64,000 nucleotides of DNA from Physcomitrium patens (taxonomy: Eukaryota > Streptophyta > Bryopsida > Funariales > Funariaceae). The first letter of the stretch is position 1. The number at the start of each line of letters is the position of its first letter. The position numbers and the translations under genes are program-made. The stretch lies in the NCBI RefSeq assembly GCF_000002425.4, contig NC_037275.1, positions 2,975,734-3,039,733 of the forward strand. The letters run 5' to 3'. This document shows, piece after piece, positions 1-11,613 of the stretch. The notes under the pieces were generated by a model. That model searched no databases and was not told where the DNA came from. It saw only the letters and a program-made list of their open reading frames with translations.

Positions 1-826
1 TCCGAGTGATGTTGACGTTTGTCAAAATTGTATTACTTGTAATGTGACAAATATAACATTACTAGTAATACAATTTTGGCACATATACCCTGAAACACAT
101 TTATTGGAATTTGGTAATAAATGTCAAAATGTAATTGATATTTTGAAAAGTATTAACGTTTGTGTGTGAAATTTCAAACAATATATATAATGATAGGATT
201 AGTTTTTTTGAAGACCAATTATAACAAAAGCTCAAAGTCCATAAATGAAAAAAACCTTACATACTATAATAAAAAGAATATAGAGAGTAAAAATAAAATA
301 AATATGTATTAAATTTCTTGTTTTAAGTTTTAAATTTTTTTTCAAAAAAATCTCTTTAACTTCCAAATGTTGAAATTTGTTATTAAATCCTTAAATATTT
401 ATATTGACATGCATGAGCATTAAAAACTGTTTACTTTTAAATATTAAATAAAAGTTGAAATCTAAAAAATTTAGAGAAATATATCTAATTTGATAGAAAC
501 ATGTGCCATGATAGACTGCTGATGACATTTGTGGTCAAGAATAATACCTTGAATCCAAAATTGATATTTTGTTTGTACCAAAATGCCTTGATGTAAGAAA
601 ATTATGTTGTAATTAAAAAAAATATATCTTATGTCATTTATACTAAAGTTGTATATACTACAAACTCTTGAAGTATGATAAGTCATTTTTTGATGTCAAC
701 ATTTTTATAACCTCACTTGATTTTTCTTAAATTTAAATTATTTGCTTTAAGATGGCAAAATTTTATCAAACTCTCATTGCATTTTGTTCATTTGGCATCA
801 CATATAATTGCTTTGTTAGCTCATTG

Positions 827-859
<33 letters not shown>

Positions 860-1032
860 TACTGATCTTTGTATATTTTAATTTTTTTTAAGGATATTGA
901 AATAAGATAGAATAAAAACCATTTAGATTAAAATATCAATTTATTATATGTCATTTTTCATCAATTAAAAATGAAGATAAAATATTATATCCCATATTTT
1001 TAATTAAATTGTAATAGTCATCAAAATTATAT

Positions 1033-1074
<42 letters not shown>

Positions 1075-1790
1075 CACAAATTATCTATATGATTCTATTG
1101 GTCAAGTTTTTTATTTTATTTTTTAAATTAAATATCATGGCTTAAAAAATCATCTAATTTAAAAATTGAATAGCTTATATTGCATAAAAGTTTAAAAAAA
1201 AAATACTTTAGAATCATCAACAAACATAATAAGTCTTCAAAATATGGAACCTTCAATCAAAGCATGTAGATCTTTTGATTAAGTTTATAATTCAAAGTGG
1301 TTTAGACTTTTTTATGCATCAATAAAGATAGATGTTGAATATAACGAATAATTTAAGAAAAAAATAAATATTCTAGTTAATTAATGCCATTCTAACTTGA
1401 TCACATATTATATTACATTGAAAGATAATGCCAATAATAATATTGAATGTTTTGGAACAATGGTTTTAAAAAACACTTAAATGACATATTGCAAAAAAAA
1501 AAAAAAAAGTAAGTATCTTAAATTTTTCTTATTTATATTATGTATCAAAATAAAAAAATAATTATATTATTTAATCTTCAAATAAGATAGTTTTTAGAAT
1601 ATGTACAAAGAAAGCAAGAACTATGTGAGCCTCAACCACCACAATTGCAACTATCTTAGGAACAATAATGATGAACAAAATCTTAGCTATGATGCATAAT
1701 GGAATCACAAGTGATGCAAAAAAGGAGTAGTTATATAAAAAGAGAGAAAAAATATATACTAATCTTAGAGATGGTCGTTCAATTAGTTAT
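1..1790. other. AT-rich intergenic DNA, no gene seen
   Basis: Very AT-rich sequence with a long poly-T tract near 834-860 and a long poly-A tract near 1038-1070. The only open frames are short and low in complexity. I see no protein similarity, no RNA gene and no clear element ends in this stretch. Confidence 0.6.
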
Positions 1791-1794
1791 AAGT

Positions 1795-3485
1795 ACGAAA
1801 ATATTGTTGTATAACATGAATTCTTGCTTAAAAATACATTAGGCATGTAGCTATAGAAGGTAAATAAAAAAATGTAATAAAAAGATCTTACTAAATATAA
1901 TTGAATCTTGAATAAATTCTAATTAATCCTTAACAAACATCATCAAATTTTAATCAATCCAAAAGAATTTAACAAAAAAACAATTTCTAAAGAAACATAA
2001 AAAATTCATAAACTAATTTTTTTAAAATAATAAAGAAATCCTAAAAAAATATTAAAATATAAACTTTTAAAAAATACAAGAATCTTATAGAAATATTAAT
2101 ATAAAAATCATAAATAAATAAAAAAGAACCTAAAGAAATACTAAAATAAAACCTTAAAGAAACAACAAAAATCTTAAAGAAATACTAATATAAAAATCTT
2201 AAAGAAATGACAAAGAACGTAAAAAAATATTTAAAATAAAAATCATAAATAAATTCTAAAAAAAATCTAATGAAACTCTAAAAAATCCTACAAAAATCTT
2301 AACAAAATCATAATATAAAAATCTTAAAGAAATAAAAAATAATATTAAAAAATATTAAAAAATAAAAATTCTAAATAAATATTAAACAAATCTTAATAAA
2401 ACTCTAAAAAATCCTAAATAAATTTCAAAAAAATCCTAATTAAATACTAATAAAATCTTAATAAATCCTATACAAATCTCAAAAAAATCCTAATCAAATT
2501 CTAAAAAATTCCAAAAAAATTCTAAAAAACTTTTAATCAATTCTTATAGCTATTTTAAAATCTCAATAAATATTAATCAAATTCTAGATCTCATTTGAAA
2601 TTCACTCATTTTTCAATCTATAAGAAATTAACATGTACACAAAATTTGAAAAAAATTAAACTCATCAATTGAACAAAAAAGCTTCTAAACCTCTTGGATG
2701 TTAGTTGCTCTCATTTTTCAACCTAAATGTTGAACTTTCAATAGGTTTTAGGATTAGGATTTTGAAAGATTGCAAAAACCTTCACTAATCCCAAAGTTTA
2801 TGTATTTGAGACTTTAATCTAATAAAAATTTCATATCTTTTAATCTAATCATTTGATTGACATCATATTTTTCAAACACATTTACAACAAGCGCAATTAT
2901 ATCTTCACAAATTTTCACCCATAAATGTGCTACGAAATTCACAAAATCCTAAAATTTATAAACTTCATTTTATTTCTCAAAATCCAAAACTTCTAAGTAT
3001 ATCTTTTACTTTGTAAAGCCCTCAAAAATTCAATATGCCTTCAAATCACATACAATCAACTCCTAAAAATCCTTTCATACGTTTTTCAATTCCTATTCTG
3101 TGATCAACCAAAGAATTGTAGAATTGTTGTAGATACACGATTTTTTGCCTTAGGATCTGATTTTGACCCTAGTTCACAACCAATCCTCTCTGAGTATCAG
3201 TTCTTAGTATTTTGAGGTAATTTTTGCTAAATCCTATTCTTAATTCTCTCTTAAAGATGCATAAATCAATTAATTATCTCATCCTCTTTGACTTGGCTCA
3301 TTTGTGCCTCTAAAAAGTAAATAGAAGTCTTTTCTAAAAAGATAATATTAAGAGTAAAGGTTTTTACTACCTTCCTATTATTAATCCTTATTTTACTACT
3401 ATATCTTTATACTAGGCTCTTCTATAATAAAATCTGTATTTTTTTATCTTATTTATATAGTTGTATTACCACATAACAATATGTT
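1795..3485 (+). repeat. Family A AT-rich LTR-like repeat, copy 1
   Basis: Non-coding repeat shared with 3521-5005 and, inverted, with 11614-13545. All three open with a block holding a TTGCTT/ACTTG...AATGCA-type segment followed by a TAGGCA...TAG motif. They continue into a degenerate array of AAATCCTAAA/AATCTTAATAAA-like units (here about 1900-2590) and end in about 900 bp of unique sequence closing with a TATTACCACATAAC-like tail. The arrays read as decayed TTTAGGATTTG units on the other strand. No coding frame is seen. The boundaries of this copy are approximate because no target duplication was found. It is probably an LTR or solo LTR of an unidentified retroelement. Confidence 0.5.
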
Positions 3486-3520
3486 ATGTATTGAGGTTCA
3501 AATTGCACCAAGTTGGATAG

Positions 3521-5005
3521 TATCATATTACATGTATTCTTACTTGAAAATGCACTAGGCAACTAGTTGTGGAAGGAAAGTAAACATGCAACAACAATCC
3601 TACCAAGTCTAATAGAATCTTAAATAAACTTTAAGTAAACCTTAACAACCCTAATAAAACTTTAATCAATCCAAAATAAATTTAAAAGAAGTAACAAAAA
3701 AATAAAAAGAAGTAATAAATTAATCTCAAAAAAATAAAATAAAATAAAATAAAATCTTAAAGAAATATAAAAATAAACCTTTAAAGAAATAACAATAATT
3801 TTAAAGAAATATTAGAAATAAATTTTATTAAAGAAATAATTGAGAACCATAAAATACTAAAAATAGAAATATAAATAAATTCTAATCAAATCTTTATTTA
3901 ACTCTAATTGAAATCTTAATGAATCTTAACCAAATTCTAGTTCAAATCCTAATTGAAATCTTAATTGAATCTTAATCAAATTCTAGGTTAAATCCTAATA
4001 AAATCCAAATACAATCCTAAATCTTAAACCAATACTAATGAATCTTAATCAAATCCTAGTCAAATCCTAGATCCTAAATCAATCTTAATCAATTCTTAAT
4101 CAAATCCTAAATTTCAAATAAAATACTTAAAAATCCTATAGTAGATTAAAAATTCAATAAAAAATGATTGAATTATTGATTTTGACTCAAATTTTTCACA
4201 CTTTGTAACAATTAAATTAAAAACAAGTATAAAAAATCTAAAGAAGATTACATATACCAAATAGATGATAACTCCTAAAATCCATTTGAGTGTTGACAAG
4301 CTTCCTTCTCTAATCTTGATGCCAATCACCTTAAGCCAAAATCTTTTAAATTCTACCATTAAATATCTTTCAAAATTTATTTATATGTTGGAAATCAAGT
4401 CTACTATCTACACACATAAATTTCACTTCAATTCAACATGCAAATTGCTAAAGATCTTAGAAATCCTCACTAACCCTCAAAATCCCATTTCTAAGATCTC
4501 AACCCACCTGAACTTCAATAACCTTCAATCTAACCATTTGATCACACTCAAATTTATCATATGCAATAAGAACAACTATAATCACAAATCTACAAATTTT
4601 CATCTATAGATCTACTACCAAACTCACAAATTTTTTTCAAATATAAATCTTATTTTTATTTCATAAAACCAAATTCACCGAATACAACTCAAACTTTGCA
4701 AAGCTCTTATAAAGTCATTACAAATTCAATTTGCCGAAAACTAACGCTTAAAAAAATTTATGAATTCTTTTTTTAAATTCCTTTCTTTGATTTGTAAAAG
4801 AACCCCAGAGTTGCTGTAAGTGTGTAGTTTTGTGTCTCTACAAAATAAATAGAAGTCCCTTCTACAAAAGGTAGTATTAAGACTACACTTTTTATTACCT
4901 TTCTATAATTTATCATTATTTTTTTACTACATCTTGACTAGACTTTTCTATAATAACATCCATTTTTAAATTTTTTCACTGCATAGTCATGTTACCACAC
5001 AACGG
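3521..5005 (+). repeat. Family A AT-rich LTR-like repeat, copy 2
   Basis: Second copy, lying just downstream of copy 1 in the same orientation. The opening TATCATATTACATG resembles the end of the copy at 11614-13545. The degenerate CCTAAAT-type array covers about 3600-4110. The 3' part includes a CTACAAAATAAATAGAAGTCC block that matches a CTAAAAAGTAAATAGAAGTC block in copy 1. Short open frames here are chance products of the array. Boundaries are approximate. Confidence 0.5.
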
Positions 5006-5370
5006 TAGTGCTACTACAAACTTATAGATCTTTAATTGACAAGGTTTATGGTTTTAGAGATTACTTATGTAGAACAATGAGCATGACATGAGTTGGTTGT
5101 ATTTGCACATTGGCAAAAAAAAACTCATATTGGCTTGCATGGTTTTTTGACATGATATGCAAGATTATTGACTTCTTTGAGTCAATAAAATTGGATTTTA
5201 AAAATGGAGATATGCTCTCTATTGTAAGAGTTGATATAATTGGTACAAATGTTGCTACCACCAAAATAGTTATTCAAGAGACATTGTGTGAACATTGTTG
5301 GCTACACATTTGTAGCTAAAATAGGGATTTTATAAGTTATTAGTTACTAGCTGAAACTTGTCCCATGGCA
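5006..5370. other. Junction between repeat and gene island, no gene seen
   Basis: This is the transition from AT-rich repeat to GC-normal sequence. Two overlapping short frames on opposite strands lie at about 5061-5319. Neither resembles a protein family I recognise, and both start close to the repeat end. Confidence 0.4.
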
Positions 5371-5374
5371 AAGA

Positions 5375-6417
5375 GTGGTCCCATTCTCAAGACGCATGAG
5401 TAAATCTTTACATGATTTGGAATTAAATTTCTTTGGCAGGTCCTCAGCGCTGGAAATTGCATGGGACGAGGAGAAGTCGCAGACCAATTGGGCGTATCTC
5501 GAAAACAGAGTAGGTATACCAAAGCTAAAGTTCCCTGCAGTGGTTGTTCGCTGCACACGGCTTCTGCAGGTAAGCATCCGAGGAAGGCTGGAGCTCTTCG
5601 TCATTGCCCTGGAGGGTGTTGGAGCAAAGCGCAAGAATTTAGCCAATGGTGGCCAGTTTTCCCCCACACTCTTCTGCACAGTGTACAGGAGAAGCTGTGT
5701 CCGTTACTAGCCTTTCTGCAGGACCTAGGCATCAAAGAACAGGTGCCTGCTCAGGTATTTCTATCTCCTTTTAACCCTTATTTTTCCAGTTGCTTTTGTG
5801 TCAATTTGTGAGCGTTAAATTAGCCGTAATTGTGATGGGCAGGTGCTCACGCAATGCCCACGTCTGTTAAGTTACAGCTGAAACCGACGGTGGACTTCCT
5901 TCAGACTCTGAGCCTTGCCAAGGTAGAATTAGGGCGAATGTTGACCACTTGTCCCAACCTGCTACAATACAGTCTGGACAATCGTTTCCGCCCTAACATA
6001 AATTTCTTTAACAGCATAAGAATCCAAGGTTCAGCGGTACGGGAATTGGTGATATTCTTTCCTAACACTCTGATCCGCGAGGCCGGGTATTATTCAAGCC
6101 CCTCGTGGAGCACTTGCGGAGCGTGGGTTTCACCCCTCAGCAGGTTGCTTCCATAGTGATCAGTTATCCCCCAGTGCTCACGCGAAGCATCCGCAACTCA
6201 GTGCAACCCAAATTGGATTTTTTTAGTGCTCACCATGGGCCGCCCTCTGAGTGAGTTGGTGGAGTTTCCTGCCTTTTATGGTTACAATCTTAATAAGACC
6301 ATTGCTCCTCGTCATCGCCGCCTAGGAAAGCAGGCATCTGCTTGTACTCTTGTTGCAATGCTGGCATGCAGCGACCCCAAATTCAATGAGCGCTTCGGTA
6401 TTGTCTGCGCTTGATCA
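5375..6417 (+). pseudogene. Broken mTERF-family gene (mTERF6/PDE191-like)
   Basis: mTERF proteins bind organelle nucleic acids through tandem alpha-helical repeats of about 30 residues and act in transcription, splicing or RNA maturation in plastids and mitochondria. The successive repeats are easy to read: YLENRVGIPKLKFPAVVVRC, SVQEKLCPLLAFLQDLGI, LKPTVDFLQTLSLAKVELG, RFRPNINFFNSIRIQG, then FKPLVEHLRSVGFTPQQV and VQPKLDF. The typical C-terminal MGRPLSELVEFPAF...APRHRRL...MLACSDPKFNERF follows, ending with TGA at 6412-6414. The reading frame changes at least four times (near 5620, 5878, 6090 and 6222), so no single frame covers the protein. A plausible phase-0 intron with GT-AG ends lies at 5755-5842. 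The missing N-terminal transit peptide and first repeats also suggest truncation. Intact neighbouring genes argue against poor sequence quality. The best match from memory is the mTERF6/PDE191 group; that placement is inference. Confidence 0.8.
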
Positions 6418-7598
6418 TCGAGGTCAAGTTCTTAGTGAATTCAACATGGAGATTCGTGTGTTACTTTCGCTTGCCTCTTCCAACTTATTCATTTTAACCC
6501 TCGCTTTCTAATCATCCATCTAATTGCAAATATCAGTCGATCAAACCAACTACTAAAATTACCACCATTAATAGCCCATACAGTACGAACAGTGGTTCTG
6601 TACAACTTACTGAAATGGGCAATTCCAGAAATGTATCCGAAGCACTCCAGTAAGCATTCCTAAATCGATCATTCATGGACTTAATCTCCTAAAACCAGTG
6701 TCGGACACAGTGAACAGCACATAAGATGTGAAAACCAAAGCAACATTTCAACAATCAATCAGTTTGGTCTACTTTATTTGGGTTCCATATCATGGCTGTT
6801 AATACTTATTCATCCAGATACTCCATAACTGCTTAAATAACCAACGAAAGTTTTTTTTGGAAAGCTTGGAATGGCTGAAAAGGATCTATAATGCACGAGC
6901 AGTGTGCAAATATTTCTATCCTTAGGACTAGAAGATGATGTGTAGAGCACTCATTTCGAAAGACAAAATCCAACACGCAGACAAGTCAATCAAATTCTGG
7001 AGAGGAATAATGCAGAGAAGAGGCAACTCCGAATACATTTGCAACGCTCAATATCTGCGATAGCTTCGAACACAAGCGAAATAACTGAACCTGAACTTCG
7101 TCAATATTGAGTTCCTAAAAACTAAGAAACTAGCCTAAGAAGGATAGGTCTTCACAAAACTTGCACACACGAACTAATTAGAGGAATCAATCTTCGCTTC
7201 TCAGCCCATCGCAAAACTTGTGCGTTCACAGCGTCTGAAAGTAGCATCCACCTTCCAATTTATTGTGAAGCTTCACAATTATTTCTCCAGTAACTGCAGA
7301 GCAATGTCACACAATGAAAATGAGAGTCACGCCGATACAGCCTCGCATTCTGTGAACTCACTAGAATCTGCTGTAGTTTTGTTGATTAAATTACGTGATG
7401 GATCGTCTAAGCATCAACTTCCAGAAATATATTGGGACTATGCATGTGGTTTTGGAGAGCTCAAAGCCGAGTCCAATTAAACTTCAAAATCGCCACATAC
7501 TACGCATATGCAAATTAATAGTCACATGCTCTGTGCTGCCAAGGACAAACAAATAGATGTCTAGCTAAACTGCATTTTCACTGGTATGAACCTTAGCA
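6418..7598. other. GC-normal flank of the mTERF remnant, no gene recognised
   Basis: Base composition stays near that of the gene islands until about 7560, so this may be old 3' flank of the mTERF gene. One frame at 7304-7480 starts with ATG (MSHNENESHADTASHSVNSL) and is hydrophilic, but I recognise no family. It is not called as a gene. Confidence 0.4.
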
Positions 7599-7624
7599 AT
7601 ATATATATATATATATATATATAC
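7599..7624. repeat. (AT)n microsatellite
   Basis: Pure alternating AT run. It sits at the border where the GC-normal island ends and AT-rich transposon sequence begins. Confidence 0.9.
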
Positions 7625-8213
7625 TTACTAGTGGAAATCAGTAGAGTTGGCCAAGAAAAAGATATAAAAGTTTGATTTCTAGCTGCTAAGTCAAAAATTG
7701 TTCAATCCTAAAGAAATGTTGAAAGATAAATAAATAAATATTTACCATTTATGTTTCTTCACTGTAATTAGCAAACATAATTTTTATTTATTACAACAAC
7801 TAAAATAACTAAGTTAAAAGAAATTTAGGATAAACTATATTTAGAGTAGAATTTTTGTCCTTATTATTTTTAAGATATAGGATCTTGATCATGTCTGGAG
7901 AACTATATCATGAAAGAACAACCTACAACTATCCATGTCCAAATACAAGGATTCAAAGATCTATTCCTACATTCTTCAACAATTGTCTTGGAGATTTGTT
8001 GATGGTCATTGCAAATCCCATCTTTATTGAGAATTGCCTTTGCTACAACTTGAACAAAACCTCTACAAATGATGAACATAATATGATCCTTAGAAGAAAA
8101 GCCAATTGTCTATTGTAGTTTCTAAATAAAATTCTTACCTTTATAATTTAATCAACAAGCTATGTGATGACCAAGCAAGATCCATTGCAAAGTCTTTGAT
8201 GTATAATAATGTT

Positions 8214-8444
8214 TTACAACAACATAATATGACATCTAACATTGAGCTCTAAGCTAAATGGTGGTAATCTAGAAAGACTTAAGCTATTCAAATATTTGAT
8301 TAGATAAAAATTATTCTTATTGGATGTATCTTCTATAATTATTATATTTGCATTGAGATAAACATGTAAAATTTTAGGAAATCTTTTTATAGTACACTTG
8401 TTCAAATCATTGACATCATAATTATCTGCACATAAAATAAACAT
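8214..8444 (-). pseudogene. Helitron helicase C-terminal remnant
   Basis: The minus-strand frame ends with LNSLSLSRLPPFSLELNVRC then HIMLL. This corresponds to the C-terminal Pif1/Helitron block LNSLTPSGLPPHKLxLKVGAPIMLLRN. The following sequence down to about 8050 (including FICRGFVQVVAKAI) fits the NGTRL...V..A..G region. It is collinear with the block at 9224-9514, so both belong to one element. Confidence 0.7.
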
Positions 8445-9223
8445 GTTAGTAAAATATTCATCTCAAAATATTCTATTCTCATTTAATCCTAAATATATAG
8501 CTTAAATCAAATCAATTGATGTTGGACCTCTTTTCATACGTTTTAAAAGAATCACAATATTTTTTAATAGATCTAAAAAACTTTATTCATTTTAAATTTA
8601 TAAATGAGTATAATTTTAAGATATATTAATAAAAAATATTATATTATTAAAAAAATTCAAAAGTAACAACCTTGTATAATATATATCTTTGAGAATTTTT
8701 TAGCAAATAATCAATTTTTATCAAATACACTTTCTAGATGCATATATTTGATCAACTTGCAAACTTTAATATGAGACCAAATCTTTGATTGTCATAAACT
8801 AGCATCAAAAATCTCTCCTCTTAAGCCTTTAATAAAAACAAGAAGAATTTGCCAAAAATCTCTATCAAAGATCAGAGTAATTGTGCCAAATAATTTATTA
8901 ATGTCATTTATGATTACAGAGTTTTATCAATTGTCATAGCATAATGGTAATGTTTCATTAATACTTCATTCCAAATGATAAGAACTATTATTCTTAGCAC
9001 ATCTATATATGATGCATTCTATAATATAATATCTTTCTTTCCATTGGTCTTTTAATTTTATAACTTTGAATCAATCAATAATCCATATCATTACAAAAAA
9101 AATCTTTAAACTTATCTCATAGATTTTTTAAATATACAAGTAAACATTGAAAAAAATAATAGCAATCAATAATCTTAATTTTTTTTCTATTTTTATTATG
9201 AAGGCTTTTTCTAAGTATTGATT

Positions 9224-9514
9224 TTACTCTTTGTTATCTTTTAACAATCCTATTTCTAAGCATGTAATCTTAAAATTTGGTTGGAGCATTATATTTACAA
9301 TACGTAGATCTTCAAATAAATATAATCTATATACTACTATAAAAAGAAACCAAAGACAAAATCTATTTTTTATAATAAGATCAACAAAATATAATCTTCT
9401 AATTACAAATCCACATTGTCTTATTTTCCACTTCTTTGAAGTCTTATTTGATACAAAATGCTTTGGAAATCTTTCATAATTAAATTGCCAAGCAATTTCT
9501 ATAGATTTACACAT
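9224..9514 (-). pseudogene. Helitron Pif1-type helicase remnant (upstream block)
   Basis: A 96-codon open stretch of the RepHel helicase region. It shows WQFNYERFPKHFV, then KKWKIRQCGF and FEDLRIVN, then ITCLEIGLLKDNKEW-like sequence. In Helitron helicases the matching block reads FPQHFVWN...KWK.R..G..IGR...FEDLRTVNG...CLALGLLEDDREW, which precedes the Walker A region. Key glycines are lost here, so it is a fossil and not a working enzyme. Confidence 0.75.
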
Positions 9515-10600
9515 TTCAAAAAATATTATCTAAGTTGTTTTTTGTCACTTTTTATCACCTAAGACTTAAATTGCATCAACATTTGAAATAAAAATTACTT
9601 AATATATTCAAAGAAGATATAATGCCACATTTAAAACTTCTTCATATATTAAAATTTAAAACAAATAATATGCTACCTTTAAAGCTCTAATATATTATAT
9701 ATCAATATATTGCTTGACCTCATCCTCCTCTTTTCTAATTTGTATTATTATATAATCATGTCTTTTATAGTTATACTTATGAATATATTTTATAACTCAA
9801 GTTAAAGCACAAATCTCAATGTTAATATGGCAGTTATACATTTTGCTAAAAAAAAGATTATATAGAATAACATCTTGATTGTTTATAACTTAATTACTAA
9901 TCTTAAAAAAAATTCCATTATTCTTTCTATAATATTAGAAATAGCCATCACCATCTATTGATGTTACTTTTTAATATTTTTTTGGATATTTCTTTCAATA
10001 TATTCTATCTTTTAGATATGGAGATTGCATATTTTAAGATTTATATGAACCATAAATTATATAAGTGTTAATTGTCTCAAATATATATTTTTTTTAATAT
10101 GAAACTCAATACAAAAAATCTTATCAATATTGGTTGAATCTTTTATTTTATTCTTTTGTTTTAAAAAAATAAGAAGTGCATGTATAAAAGACCTTGCTTT
10201 TGAAACTTAATAGTATGTACTTTTGTAAGTACATTTCTTAAAATATGATACTTATAAATATCTTCAATCAATGCACAATCCTTGAATTTAAATACTATTG
10301 CCACCAAGTTTGGACAATCCTTGAGTCTTTATCTTAAAGAGAATATGCTTAAAATCTTTGGCTATCATGAATTTGCAATCATTTTACTAAATATATTTGG
10401 ATTTTGAAAATATTAATTAATAGATATATTTTATATGCTTCTAACATGAGATAATAGAAGAATTATTCCATATCTTAGTTTTTGCATGTCAACTTCTTGA
10501 TTTTGCATAACTTCAAAAATATCTACGAGTCCTTGATATACATCTACAAGTAACCTATCTTGATTCATATTGAATTATTTCAATCAATATTTTTTTGTTG

Positions 10601-11392
10601 ATGCCTAAGGATCTATAATAAATTCTTATAGCAACTTTTTATATTATAATTTAATCAAATATTGATCATATTATAAAAATATTTTATATAAATAATATTC
10701 TATTTAAAAAATAAATATAATCAATGTATTTTCACCTCCATCTTTATTGATATTTTATATCTCTATATCTCATTTTATTATACCATCTAAGTTTTCCTTG
10801 TAAAAATATATAGATATGTATATGTATATATATATATATAAATATATAGTAGAGTGGCAAATATGAAGGATGTTTTTTTACAATTTCATTGCAATGTACC
10901 TCCTTTCTATTGAAAAATTATATTTTTCATACCTTCTACTTTTGTTCCATTGCTTGGTACAATAACAACAGCCTCATTAGAAGTTGGAAGATTATAATAT
11001 TTTTTATTGGCATCTTTAACAAAGTAAAGATGTATTCATATATCATCACCATTTTCTCTTCTTTCTTTTTATTTAGATAATATTTTATGACCTTATTGAC
11101 AAAAAAAAATAAAAAATAAAAAAATGATATTCTCTAAAGCATTGTAAAAGCACTTATATTATCCAAATTAAAAAATTGTCATTATGTGCCATCCTTGCTT
11201 TATGTGTAATATTAAGATTATATATATAAGCTTACATTGTTTGCTTCTATATCTTATTTTGGTATAAGACTATCTATTTGATGCAAAAGCTTTTTAAATA
11301 TGTAAAAGTTATATAAATCATATCTTTGTAAGATAGTATTATTGACTTTTGCACTTAAAGTGTAAATATATATATATAACAACATATGTCAA
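10601..11392. other. AT-rich DNA, no gene seen
   Basis: Contains a TA-rich microsatellite near 10818-10845 and weak open frames only. The upstream part of the Helitron could extend into it but cannot be recognised. Confidence 0.5.
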
Positions 11393-11613
11393 GGACATAA
11401 AGCTTGAAAAAAGAAATCCTCAATACACTCTTATATCACTCAAAAGAACTAGAAAGTCTCTCAAAGATAATAAAGTATTAAACTAGAATGGCTGTTATCA
11501 AAGTCAAGAAGATTAAAAAGTCTTAAATCAAGATTAAAGACTAAAAAGGTATTGACAAGAATAAAAAAAACTTCACTCTTGCCTCCATATATACTCTTAA
11601 TTAGGAGTTACAT

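Larger units (their letters stand above)
7850..10600 (-). mobile_element. Decayed Helitron (rolling-circle transposon)
   Basis: Helitrons encode one RepHel protein: a rolling-circle replication initiator joined to a Pif1-type helicase. On the minus strand both parts can be read in the right order. The Rep side lies near 10130-10330, with NLVAIVFKFKD followed by IKFQKQGLLYMHF. This matches the Helitron N-terminal domain form (LVARVFKLK ... IEFQKRGLPHAH). The helicase side lies at about 8050-9510. The element is heavily decayed, with frame changes and stops throughout, and neither the 5' TC end nor the 3' CTRR hairpin could be placed. The stated limits therefore cover only recognisable coding remains. 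Confidence 0.75.

Noticed and set aside
4265-4609. A 114-codon plus-strand frame
   Set aside because: It lies inside family A copy 2. It is open by chance in AT-rich repeat and no other copy keeps the frame.
5061-5319. A small gene at the edge of the first island
   Set aside because: Two overlapping frames on opposite strands, no family match, next to a repeat end.
7855-8118. An 87-codon plus-strand frame
   Set aside because: Antisense to the Helitron helicase C-terminal remains, which are the better explanation.
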